Shown here one piece after another: positions 1-9,320 of a stretch of 9,700 nt of DNA. Origin of the DNA: Acidimicrobiaceae bacterium (lineage in GTDB: Bacteria; Actinomycetota; Acidimicrobiia; Acidimicrobiales; Salinilacustritrichaceae). The position numbers and the translations under genes are program-made. Each line of letters begins with the position of its first letter. Position 1 is the first letter of the stretch. The stretch is taken from the NCBI GenBank assembly GCA_003476595.1, contig DMTU01000317.1:18515-28214 (forward strand), read 5' to 3'. The notes under the pieces are model-generated. The model was not told where the DNA came from. It worked only from the letters and a program-made list of their open reading frames with translations, and did no database searches.

Positions 1-422
1 TGGTCCGGATCTCGAGCGACACCGACGTGAGCACGGTCGATGCGGCACGGATCGACGAGATCGTCGGCCGGGTGGCGGAGACCGACCTGGTCGCCGGTTC
101 CCTGCTCAGCAGCGACCATCTGGTCCCTGACGGTCGCCAACTCCTTGATTCCGACGAAGCGGTGGTCGGCGTTCTCCTCGGGCCAGGGGACAGCCCGACG
201 CGTGTGATGCGCCGAGGCACGCCGGTACTCGTCGTGGTCCGACCTGCAGCGGGCTCGCAGGGCGAGACGGAGCAGGTCGAAGGGTGGGTGTACGACACGT
301 CGGGCGAGGCGCTCAACACCCGTGAGCGGCCGATCGAGTTGGCGGTGCCACGCGATTCGGCGGCAGCGATCTCTGCAGCGGCGGCCGATCGACGGGTCAC
401 GGTCGTGGCCCTGGCGGAGTAG
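1..422 (+). CDS. SAF-domain (CpaB/RcpC-like) pilus assembly protein, 5' end cut by window
   Basis: The reading frame is open from base 3 to the TAG at 420-422, giving 139 visible C-terminal residues. The true start lies upstream of the window; a GTG at 27 is in frame but would split the domain. The stretch VGRVAETDLVAGSLL is a clear SAF-domain pattern: a transition to ..DL.AG..L.., as in CpaB/RcpC and antifreeze-like folds. The C-terminal Ala-rich stretch followed by RRVTVVAL is typical of actinobacterial SAF proteins that sit first in Tad operons. In proteobacteria CpaB acts in the periplasm with the secretin. Here no secretin is expected, so the role is probably an extracytoplasmic assembly part anchored by an N-terminal membrane helix that lies outside the window. 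The next gene begins 4 bases after the stop, and the GGAG at 416-419 inside this gene's last codons serves as its ribosome binding site. The family call is fairly firm; the exact role is inferred. Confidence 0.72.
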   Translation, partial: VRISSDTDVSTVDAARIDEIVGRVAETDLVAGSLLSSDHLVPDGRQLLDSDEAVVGVLLGPGDSPTRVMRRGTPVLVVVRPAAGSQGETEQVEGWVYDTSGEALNTRERPIELAVPRDSAAAISAAAADRRVTVVALAE

Positions 423-426
423 TCCG

Positions 427-1155
427 ATGCTGCTTGGACTGGTATCGGCGAAGGGCTCACCCGGGGTGACCACCGCTGCGCTCGCCCTGGCTGCCGCTTC
501 GCAGGACGGGCTGCTGATCGAGCTCGACCCGTCGGGCGGGAGCATCGAGTGCTGGACCGGGGTCACCGGCGAGCCCGGCCTGCCCCGCGTAGCCAGCGGA
601 CTCAGGCGGTCCGCCGGTCCCGATGCCGTCGTCGAACACGTTCGCCACGTCCCGGCTGGTGTTCGCTCGATCCTGGCGCCGACGGCTGGACCATACGCAG
701 AATCAACCGTGGCCATGACCCGCGACCGGCTCGCACCGGGTCTGCGCGACCTCGATGGCGTGACGGCAGTGCTCGACGGTGGCCGCTGGTCCAGATCCCA
801 GCCGACGGCGCACCGCGTCTCCGCGTGCGATCTCATCGCCGTGGTGTGCACACCGACCATCCATGGTGTCGAGGCGGCCCGGTGGCTGGTCGAGCCACTT
901 CAGGCGGAAGTCGCGGGCCAGGTGGTCGCACTCGTAGTCGGCGAGCGGCCGTACCCGGCCGATGAAGTCGGTGCTGCGCTCGGAGTTCCGGTCGCCGGCT
1001 CACTCGCGTGGGATCCCCGCGGTGTATCGACGCTGCTCACGCGAGGAACCGGTCGCGGTTGGGAACGGTCTTCACTGGGCCGTTCGGCGCGCACCGTGCT
1101 GGCGACACTCGAGGATCTCGTTCCGACGGCAGAGGCGGTGGGCCGTGCTGGATGA
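427..1155 (+). CDS. MinD/ParA-family CpaE (TadZ)-like protein with altered P-loop
   Basis: 242 residues. The ATG at 427 is chosen because GGAG at 416-419 sits 7 bases upstream and because the conserved MinD-type first strand (MLLGLVSAKG) begins there. Extending to the upstream in-frame ATG would only add a stretch overlapping the SAF gene. Residues 9-16 read KGSPGVTT. The signature lysine of the deviant Walker A motif (K9) is kept, but the second, phosphate-binding lysine of KGGxGKT is replaced by V14. D33 in IELDPSGG and D117 in AVLDGG sit where the family's conserved aspartates and Walker B lie. Family members (CpaE, TadZ) localise pilus machinery at the cell pole or membrane, and its position just before tadA fits that. 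The missing lysine suggests weak or no ATP hydrolysis, so it may act as a structural or localising factor. Its last 11 bases overlap tadA. Confidence 0.75.
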   Translation: MLLGLVSAKGSPGVTTAALALAAASQDGLLIELDPSGGSIECWTGVTGEPGLPRVASGLRRSAGPDAVVEHVRHVPAGVRSILAPTAGPYAESTVAMTRDRLAPGLRDLDGVTAVLDGGRWSRSQPTAHRVSACDLIAVVCTPTIHGVEAARWLVEPLQAEVAGQVVALVVGERPYPADEVGAALGVPVAGSLAWDPRGVSTLLTRGTGRGWERSSLGRSARTVLATLEDLVPTAEAVGRAG

Positions 1156-2458
1156 ACTCGAATCTGCGCTCCGACGGACGGTCGCCGACGAGATCGGCGA
1201 CTACCTCGGACAGGCCACTGAAGCCGGCCGACGCATGCCCGACGAGCTCGACCAACAGCAGATGGCCCGTGCGATTCTGCGGCGCGAGCTGGACAATCGT
1301 TCGCGAGCAGCGCTGCGGCTCGGAGAGTCTCCGCTGGCAGCTGAGGAAGAGGACTCGCTCCTCGAACGGGTGCTGGCCACGGCGTTCTCGGCGGCGCCGG
1401 GTCTCGATGCCCTTCTTCGGCGTGGCGATGTCACGGATGTGTTCGTCAACGGCTGCGACGACGTGCGCCTCGTCACCGCCGACGGCGACACAATCGTCGG
1501 CGAACCCATCGCTCGCTCCGACGACGAGCTGATCGAGATGATCCAGACCCTGGCCCGACGGGGCGGGCACATGGAGCGTGAGTTCACGCCGGCCCGCCCA
1601 CTGCTGGATCTTCAGCTCCCCGACGGATCCCGTCTCGCCGCCGCAGCGTGGGTCACGAAGCGCCCGTACCTCACGGTGCGACGCCACCTCCTCGTCGACG
1701 CCGACCAGACCGAGCTGGTGCGTCGCGGAATGTACGACCGGGGGGTCGCCTCGCTGCTAGCGGCACTGGTACGGGCCCGGCGCAACATTCTCATCGCCGG
1801 CGGGCAGGGCATCGGAAAGACGACGCTGCTCCGAGCGCTGCTCCACGAGTGTCAGCGTGACGAGCGCATCGTCGTTCTGGAGCAGGAGCCCGAGCTCCAC
1901 CTCGACGCGATGCCAGGTCGGCACGACCACGTACTCGTCTTCATGGAGCGGAGTGCCAACACCGAGGGCGTCGGCGCGGTGTCGTTGGCCGATCTCGGAC
2001 GGGCCATCAAACGGTTCACGCCACGGCGCATCGTCGTGGGCGAAGTCCGGGGGCCCGAGGTCATCGACATGCTCGAGGCGATGACCCAGGGCATCGCCGG
2101 GTCGATGTGCACCATCCACGCCGACTCGTCGTGGTCGGTGTTCCCCCGGCTACCGGTATACGCCCGGGCAGGTGGCCGCGACTGGGCCAGCGGCGATGTT
2201 CTGCAGCTCGCGGCGCTCGCGCTCGACGTGATCGTCTTCATTGCTCAGGACCGGTCCGGCCGGCGGGTCATCTCCGAGATCCGGCATGTGCAGCGCTTCG
2301 ATCCTGACGCCGGACAGGTGGTGACCGACGAGTGGTTCCACCCTGACGAGGATGGCCGCGCGGTCCGCAACCACGCAGCGCCGATCCCGGTGCGACTGCT
2401 CGATGAGCTCGTCGAGCATGGCTACGACCCAACGCTGCACGAGGCGGTGCTCCTGTGA
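1145..2458 (+). CDS. tadA: Tad/Flp pilus secretion ATPase TadA (CpaF family)
   Basis: 437 residues from a GTG at 1145. The frame is open back to 962, but that would overlap the previous gene by almost 200 bases; GTG 1145 gives an 11-base overlap and the normal length for the family. No strong ribosome binding site is seen, so reinitiation after the upstream stop (1153-1155) is likely. The N-terminal domain carries the CpaF signature DVTDVFVNG. The ATPase core has Walker A GGQGIGKTT at residues 219-227 (K225), an Asp-box-like segment LEQEPEL, Walker B-like RIVVGEVRG with E300, and the His box CTIHADS with H325. All catalytic landmarks are present, so the enzyme should be active. It is a hexameric cytoplasmic ATPase that drives pilin extrusion through the TadB/TadC platform. 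The stop overlaps the start of tadB as GTGA. Confidence 0.95.
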   Translation: MLDELESALRRTVADEIGDYLGQATEAGRRMPDELDQQQMARAILRRELDNRSRAALRLGESPLAAEEEDSLLERVLATAFSAAPGLDALLRRGDVTDVFVNGCDDVRLVTADGDTIVGEPIARSDDELIEMIQTLARRGGHMEREFTPARPLLDLQLPDGSRLAAAAWVTKRPYLTVRRHLLVDADQTELVRRGMYDRGVASLLAALVRARRNILIAGGQGIGKTTLLRALLHECQRDERIVVLEQEPELHLDAMPGRHDHVLVFMERSANTEGVGAVSLADLGRAIKRFTPRRIVVGEVRGPEVIDMLEAMTQGIAGSMCTIHADSSWSVFPRLPVYARAGGRDWASGDVLQLAALALDVIVFIAQDRSGRRVISEIRHVQRFDPDAGQVVTDEWFHPDEDGRAVRNHAAPIPVRLLDELVEHGYDPTLHEAVLL

Positions 2459-3306
2459 CCGCACTGGCGGCGATGGCCGGACTCCTCTGCGTTGGCGGGT
2501 TGTGGCTCGCAGCTACCGCTCGGCGTCCTGTACCCGCCGGACGCCGTCACCGCGCTCAGGAGCTCACAGGGGGAATCGAGCAGTCACGGATCCTCCTGAC
2601 CATCGGGGCTGGCTTCGCGACCCTCGTCGTCACCCGGTGGGCGGTGGCCGCGGTGGCGGGCGCAACCGTCGCTTGGGTGATCGCAGGAGCGAAGACCACC
2701 GGAGAACGACGCGCCCTCGACAAGCGAACTGAAGCCATCGCCCTGTGGGCCGAGATGCTGCGCGATGCGATCGGGACCGCTCGCGGCGTCGAAGGTGTGC
2801 TCGTCGCCACTGCTGCGACCGCTCCCCTGCCGATCCGCTCCGAGGTCCAACGGATGGCGCGCCGGCTGCAGCACGAGTCGCTCGACGCTGTCCTCGATGA
2901 CCTGGCGGACGACCTCGACCATCCGATCGGCGATCTCGTCGTCACCGCGCTCCGACTCACCTCCACAGCAGGAGGGCGGCAGGTCCGAGACGTGCTTGCC
3001 AACTTGGCTGTCGCTGCCTACGCCGAGGCCGAGAGTCGTCGGCGGGTCGAGGTCGCTCGCCAGCGGCCCCGCTCAGCCATGCGGTACACAGCCATCATCA
3101 TCGGGGGCTTCGTCACCCTCCTCGTCATCTTCTCCCGGGCTTACCTCGAACCGTACGATTCGGTGCTGGGCCAGCTCGTGCTCGTATTCGTGGGCTTCTA
3201 CTGGGCAGCGGGGTTCTGGTGGATGCACCGCATGGGCCGAGTAACCCCGGTCGAACGGTTTCTCGCACCGAACGTCGCGCCCGACGACGCCGAGGTACCG
3301 GCATGA
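2455..3306 (+). CDS. tadB: Tad pilus inner-membrane platform protein TadB (T2SSF domain)
   Basis: 283 residues from a GTG at 2455, which overlaps the tadA stop as GTGA and implies coupled translation. Hydrophobic segments lie at about 3-20, 46-78 (possibly two short passes), 211-230 and 238-257. Between them, about residues 90-205 form the soluble helical T2SSF (GspF-type) domain, including ALWAEMLRDAI and the GVEGVL segment, which match the usual start of that domain in actinobacterial TadB. TadB pairs with TadC to form the membrane platform that couples TadA rotation or ATP hydrolysis to pilus assembly. Position directly after tadA and before a second T2SSF gene supports TadB rather than TadC. 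It ends in an ATGA overlap with tadC. Identity is secure at family level. Confidence 0.9.
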   Translation: MTALAAMAGLLCVGGLWLAATARRPVPAGRRHRAQELTGGIEQSRILLTIGAGFATLVVTRWAVAAVAGATVAWVIAGAKTTGERRALDKRTEAIALWAEMLRDAIGTARGVEGVLVATAATAPLPIRSEVQRMARRLQHESLDAVLDDLADDLDHPIGDLVVTALRLTSTAGGRQVRDVLANLAVAAYAEAESRRRVEVARQRPRSAMRYTAIIIGGFVTLLVIFSRAYLEPYDSVLGQLVLVFVGFYWAAGFWWMHRMGRVTPVERFLAPNVAPDDAEVPA

Positions 3307-4190
3307 CGGCGACGACGACTGCCGTGTTCGCGGGAGCGATGCTCGGTACCGGCCTGTGGCTCACCTGGACGGGGTGGGCTCCCGCCCGGCCGCTGCTTCA
3401 GGCCGTGCTGGCCCGGTTGGGCCAGCCTCGAGCCGAGGTCGAGCCCGTGTCCCGGGACAACCTCGATGTTCGCCTCGGAGTTCTTGCACGCCGCATCGGC
3501 ATCGTCGACCAAGCAGTGACCACGATGAGGGTCGACCTCCGGATACTGCGCCGCAGTCCCGACGAGCAGGCCGCACTCCTCGTCACCTACGCCGTGCTCG
3601 GTTTCCTGTGGGCGCCCGTGGTCGCTGCTGGCGGCTGGCTCGTCGGCTTCCGGCTTCCCGTCGCCATCCCGCTCTGGTTCGCAGCGGCCGGGGCCGTCAT
3701 CGGTGTGGTCACGGCCGTCCGCTCGGTGAAGACATCGGCAGCGCAGGCGCGCCAGGCCTTCTCCCACGCCCTCTCCTCGTTCTGCGACATCACCGGGATG
3801 TGCCTGGCCGCTGGCCGAGGTGTCGAATCCTCACTCGAGACAGCGGCACACACCGGCCGTGGCTGGGCGTTCGTCGAGCTCCAGTCCGCGCTGCGCGCCG
3901 GCTACGTCCGTGGCGATACACCGTGGGACGCATTGGCCCGCCTCGGGAACGACGCCCGCCTCGACGACCTGGTCGAGCTGGCCGCTGCACTGTCGCTTGC
4001 CGGTGACGAAGGCGCAGCCGTGCGCGAGACCGTCACCTCGAAGGCCAAGGCCGTCCGAGAACGCCTCACATCCGAGGCCGAGCGGTCGGCCGCGAGTGTC
4101 ACCGAACGCATGGGCATCCCCGCCACCCTCCTACTTCTCGGCTTCATCGTCTTCCTCGGCTTCCCGGCACTGGCGGTCCTCTTCGAATAG
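3303..4190 (+). CDS. tadC: Tad pilus inner-membrane platform protein TadC (T2SSF domain)
   Basis: 295 residues from the ATG at 3303, inside the ATGA overlap with the tadB stop. Hydrophobic segments are at about 5-24, 90-140 (two passes) and 272-293. The T2SSF domain covers about residues 150-285, with the helical stretch SSFCDITGMCLAAGRGVESS and the region LVELAAALSLAGDEGA, a pattern common to TadB/TadC. It forms the second half of the assembly platform. It is the last member of the uninterrupted machinery block: 31 bases separate its TAG (4188-4190) from the pilin gene, the only real gap in the operon. An alternative upstream start at 3219 in the same frame would overlap tadB heavily and is not needed. 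Confidence 0.9.
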   Translation: MTATTTAVFAGAMLGTGLWLTWTGWAPARPLLQAVLARLGQPRAEVEPVSRDNLDVRLGVLARRIGIVDQAVTTMRVDLRILRRSPDEQAALLVTYAVLGFLWAPVVAAGGWLVGFRLPVAIPLWFAAAGAVIGVVTAVRSVKTSAAQARQAFSHALSSFCDITGMCLAAGRGVESSLETAAHTGRGWAFVELQSALRAGYVRGDTPWDALARLGNDARLDDLVELAAALSLAGDEGAAVRETVTSKAKAVRERLTSEAERSAASVTERMGIPATLLLLGFIVFLGFPALAVLFE

Positions 4191-4205
4191 CCCCGTCCAC
4201 CTCAC

Positions 4206-4212
4206 CGAAAGG
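4206..4212 (+). promoter_or_regulatory. Ribosome binding site for the flp-like pilin gene
   Basis: GAAAGG in the 31-base gap after tadC, with AAGG at 4209-4212 ending 9 bases before the ATG at 4222. This is the one gene from tadB onward that does not rely on a stop-start overlap, so its translation is probably set independently of its neighbours, as expected for the most abundant product. No promoter or hairpin is visible in the gap itself. Confidence 0.5.
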
Positions 4213-4221
4213 CAACCCACA

Positions 4222-4422
4222 ATGACCAGTTCACTCACCCGCTTCACGGCGTGGCTCACGCTCCTCGTGGCAGACGCTCGAGTTCGAGCCCGCGAAGAGG
4301 CCGATCACGGCGAAGTCGTGGAGAAGGTGATCATCGTCGCCGCCGCGGCAGCGATCGCCATCGCGGCCATGGCCGCGATCGCTCTCGCCGTCGACATCAA
4401 GGTCGGGAGCATCGAGCTCTGA
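4222..4422 (+). CDS. Short Flp-like pilin
   Basis: 66 residues from the ATG at 4222, with AAGG 9 bases upstream. An N-terminal part with basic residues (RVRAREEADHG) is followed by EVVEKVII and a very hydrophobic alanine/isoleucine-rich helix at about 36-57, then a short tail. Size, single helix and position between tadC and tadE match Flp pilins, the main pilus subunit. The leader is about 30 residues, longer than usual. The processing region is odd. Classical Flp has G, then four residues, then Glu-Tyr, so that Glu is at +5 of the mature chain. Here Glu34 is only four residues after Gly30, and Lys replaces Tyr. Either cleavage occurs after His29, or the family uses another register. The function call rests on context and shape more than on a textbook motif. 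Confidence 0.72.
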   Translation: MTSSLTRFTAWLTLLVADARVRAREEADHGEVVEKVIIVAAAAAIAIAAMAAIALAVDIKVGSIEL

Positions 4423-4862
4423 TCACCGCCCTGGGCCTACCAAGGACCAGCCGACGGAGGTCAGCCAAAGGACCGCCGTCGGCTCGTGCGCGCCTGGGAA
4501 GGAGGGACGCCGGGTCGTCGACCGTCGAGTTCGTCATCGGGACCGCACTGATGGTCACGATGCTCACCGTCATCGTGCAGTTCGGGCTGTACTTCCACCT
4601 CCGCACTGTCGCCCACACGGCAGCGCGCCACGGGATCGACCACGTCCGAGTTGTCGACGGCTCCACCGATGAGGGCATCGCCACGGCCAACGAGTTCCTC
4701 GACCAGTCGGGCCGAAGTCTCGACGACCGCCAGGTTGCTGCCGAGCGCGGCGCCACGACCTCGACGATGACCGTCGCCGGGAACGTCGTCTCGGTCGTTC
4801 CCGGTCTCAGTCTCCGAGTCGAGGTCACGGTGGACGCGCCCACGGAACGGGTGACCCCATGA
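4419..4862 (+). CDS. tadE: TadE-like minor pilin (pseudopilin), non-standard start
   Basis: About 147 residues if the start is a CTG at 4419, overlapping the flp stop as CTGA. GGGAG at 4405-4409 lies 9 bases upstream. No ATG, GTG or TTG exists in frame between 4254 and the essential motif; the only standard start, GTG 4251, would put 56 codons on top of flp in another frame and give an implausible Arg/Ser-rich sequence. CTG 4494 is another option, giving a short leader. The motif RRDAGSSTVEF (Gly32, then Glu37 at +5 and Phe38) is a canonical prepilin-peptidase site, followed by a hydrophobic helix at about 38-60 and an extracellular domain. TadE proteins are processed by the Flp peptidase and needed for pilus formation. 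The family call is good; the start is uncertain. Confidence 0.8.
   Translation: MITALGLPRTSRRRSAKGPPSARARLGRRDAGSSTVEFVIGTALMVTMLTVIVQFGLYFHLRTVAHTAARHGIDHVRVVDGSTDEGIATANEFLDQSGRSLDDRQVAAERGATTSTMTVAGNVVSVVPGLSLRVEVTVDAPTERVTP
4447..4486 (+). other. Strong predicted hairpin just downstream of flp
   Basis: AGCCGACGG at 4449-4457 is the exact reverse complement of CCGTCGGCT at 4476-4484. Inside this, GGTC (4459-4462) pairs with GACC (4471-4474) across a single A/G mismatch, leaving an 8-base loop. That is 13 pairs, beginning 26 bases after the flp stop codon. No T-tract follows, so it is not a classical intrinsic terminator. It could be an RNA processing or 3'-end protection element that keeps flp transcript levels above those of the downstream genes, or a partial terminator. 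It overlaps the presumed 5' part of tadE. Confidence 0.5.
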
Positions 4863-5263
4863 GGTGTGGCAGCGATGAACGGGGCTCAGCCAGTGTCGAG
4901 CTGGCCATCCTCGCCCCCCTGGTCGGTCTTCTCCTCGGATCCGTGGTTCTCGTCGGCCGCGTGCAGTTGGCCCGCGCTGACGTCGAGGGCGCCGCTCGCT
5001 CGGCGGCTCGCGACCTGTCGATCTCGCGGGACCCCTACGTCGCCGTCGAAGGCGTGCGTTCAGCGCTCATGGAGACACTCGACGTGGGTTCGCCGACCTG
5101 CCGGACGCTGTTGTTCAGCCCGGAGATCGGTTCAACGCAGCTTTCGGTCACGATCACCTGCTCGGTCGACCTTCAGGAGGCAGCAATTCTTCCGGTCCCG
5201 GGCTCGATGTCGGTATCCGGATCTGCGTCGGAGGTCATTGACATCTACCGGGAGGGCCGATGA
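4859..5263 (+). CDS. Second TadE-family minor pilin
   Basis: 134 residues from the ATG at 4859 (ATGA overlap with the preceding stop). A very short leader ends in DERG, followed by SASVELAILAPL: Gly9 at the cleavage point and Glu14 at +5, a canonical TadE/TadF prepilin motif. One hydrophobic helix runs from about 15 to 34. The remainder is probably outside the cell and holds Cys81 and Cys101, which flank the segment TLLFSPEIGSTQLSVTIT and could form a disulfide. TadE/TadF proteins are low-abundance pseudopilins of the Flp system; this one may be the TadF equivalent. It is translationally coupled on both sides. Confidence 0.83.
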   Translation: MRCGSDERGSASVELAILAPLVGLLLGSVVLVGRVQLARADVEGAARSAARDLSISRDPYVAVEGVRSALMETLDVGSPTCRTLLFSPEIGSTQLSVTITCSVDLQEAAILPVPGSMSVSGSASEVIDIYREGR

Positions 5264-5657
5264 CGCGGCACGACGAACGCGGCTCGGCGACGGTGTGGAT
5301 GGTGGGGGTGACCGTGTCCGCGTTCTCGTTGGTCGGCCTCGTGCTCGATGGTGGGGCGATGCTCCGTGCTCGAAGTGATGCGTTCGCCATCGCTGGGTCC
5401 GCGGCTCGGGTGGGCGCGCAACAGCTCGATCCGGATGCTGCTGTCGAGGGCCTCACGGTGCTTGATCCGATCGCCGCCGAGCGCGCCGTGGAGGACTACC
5501 TGGCCGTCTCCGGCGTTACCGGGACGGTTGTCGTCGTCGACGACGCCATCACGGTGACGGTGTCGTCGGAGACCGAGTTGCAGATGCTGCGACTGGTCGG
5601 TGGCGACACGGCCTCGTTCGAGGCGTCGGCCACGGCTGAAGCCGTGAAGGTCGAACC

Positions 5658-5661
<4 letters not shown>
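5260..5661 (+). CDS. TadG-like pilus-assembly protein with divergent prepilin motif
   Basis: 133 residues from the ATG at 5260 (ATGA overlap). The N-terminus DERGSATVWMVGV is almost a copy of the leader of the preceding gene but has Trp13 where the +5 Glu would be. A hydrophobic helix runs from about 12 to 30 and ends in LVLDGGAML, the small motif typical of actinobacterial TadG-like or 'Rv3654c-like' proteins. The rest is a short domain with alternating hydrophobic residues (TGTVVVVDDAITVTVS), probably extracellular. Proteobacterial TadG is much longer and carries a von Willebrand factor domain, which is absent here. Whether this protein is cleaved is unclear, since Glu+5 matters for assembly but not always for cleavage. 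Family call moderate; context strong. Confidence 0.75.
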
Positions 5662-8709
<3,048 letters not shown>

Positions 8710-8726
<17 letters not shown>

Positions 8727-8759
8727 TCACGTCCGCTCCTCGACGTTCGGGAACGGCCG
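8710..8759. other. Inverted repeats at the convergent gene junction
   Basis: The TGA of the LysM-BTAD gene (8724-8726) directly abuts the reverse-complement TGA of the opposing gene (8727-8729), forming the 10-base palindrome CGTGATCACG at 8722-8731. Two further pairings are possible: CGGCC/GGCCG (8710-8714 with 8719-8723, 4-base loop) and CGGCCGT/ACGGCCG (8718-8724 with 8753-8759). None has a T-tract. They may give weak bidirectional termination, but GC-rich coding sequence often yields such pairings by chance. Confidence 0.3.
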
Positions 8760-9131
8760 CTCCATCACCTTCCAGCCGCCGGGGTTGGCCCGATGAGCGA
8801 GCTCCACCACGTCGAGCAGGTGCTCATCCACCGCGGTCCCGCCAAGCGTGATCGTGACGAAGTCCTCGGTGCCCCGAATGCGGGACCATTCCGCGACCTC
8901 AGCCGCGGCGAAGACGTCGTCGTAGAACGCGTCCAGCGTCTGGCTCTCCGGAAGGGACTCGGGCGCGCCGTGGAAGACCGTGAGATGACGTCGGCCGAGC
9001 GCCAGCTCCTCCGCCTCGGCAACGATCAGGCTCTCGATGAGGTCCTGCCGGCGCGGGTCGTCAGTACGGGGATCGGCGATCTCGGCGAGTCGCCACCCGA
9101 ACGGGTTGTGGGTCGTCGGCGTGGTGGGCAT
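8727..9131 (-). CDS. Hypothetical protein, family not recognised
   Basis: 134 residues. The ATG at 9131 is preferred because GGAGG (complement of 9137-9141) lies 5 bases upstream. A GTG at 9158 in the same frame would add nine residues but has no comparable site. The protein is acidic, soluble, without cysteine, signal peptide or membrane helix. It looks like a compact alpha/beta domain: an N-terminal helix (QDLIESLIVAEAEELALG), a strand (HLTVFHGA), a helical part (TLDAFYDDVFAAAEVAEW), a strand (DFVTITLGG) and a helix (VDEHLLDVVELAHRA) before the conserved-looking NPGGWKVMERPFP tail. I do not recognise the family. It is a single gene, convergent with the pilus operon and sharing no spacer with it, so it is unlikely to be part of the machine. 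Codon use and GC resemble the neighbours. Confidence 0.75.
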   Translation of the reverse strand: MPTTPTTHNPFGWRLAEIADPRTDDPRRQDLIESLIVAEAEELALGRRHLTVFHGAPESLPESQTLDAFYDDVFAAAEVAEWSRIRGTEDFVTITLGGTAVDEHLLDVVELAHRANPGGWKVMERPFPNVEERT

Positions 9132-9176
9132 GGCAGCCTCCAGGCTGTCGTCGCCCACGATTCGACGTCACATTTG

Positions 9177-9191
9177 GTGGGCAGCACCCAC
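9177..9191. promoter_or_regulatory. Inverted repeat upstream of the minus-strand gene, possible operator
   Basis: GTGGGcagcaCCCAC: two perfect 5-base arms around a 5-base centre, ending 46 bases before the ATG of the minus-strand gene. Size and position would suit a dimeric repressor site or a small leader hairpin. A short GC-rich inverted repeat like this also occurs by chance, so the call is tentative. Confidence 0.22.
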
Positions 9192-9286
9192 AGAGTAGAG
9201 CCGGTCGCTTCTACGGTTGCCCGCCGCTCATCCAGGCTGAGTCCTGTGCCGGCGGGTAACCCAACCCTCGATTTCCTCGACGGAGT

Positions 9287-9320
9287 TCGGGGACGCTCCT
9301 GCACGGTGGTCGGGGACGCT
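9287..9320. repeat. Direct repeat of TCGGGGACGCT with 23-base spacing
   Basis: TCGGGGACGCT occurs at 9287-9297 and again, identically, at 9310-9320, each followed by a similar C/T-rich trinucleotide. The spacing of 23 bases is about two helical turns. Either two binding sites on one DNA face or a remnant of an insertion-sequence end (multi-repeat termini are known in IS21-like elements) would explain it. No transposase gene is present in the window. Confidence 0.45.

Noticed and set aside
962..1144. Longer tadA from a start at 962
   Set aside because: It would overlap the MinD-like gene by about 190 bases, with a sequence unlike the TadA N-terminus; GTG 1145 gives normal family length.
4251..4418. 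In-frame 5' extension of tadE from GTG 4251
   Set aside because: It would lie entirely over flp in another frame and encodes an Arg/Ser/His-rich stretch typical of a shadow frame in GC-rich DNA.
4499..4505. AAGGAGG as the true ribosome binding site of tadE
   Set aside because: No start codon in any usable position follows, and the bases encode the conserved basic residues RR just before the cleavage motif, so it is likely coincidence.
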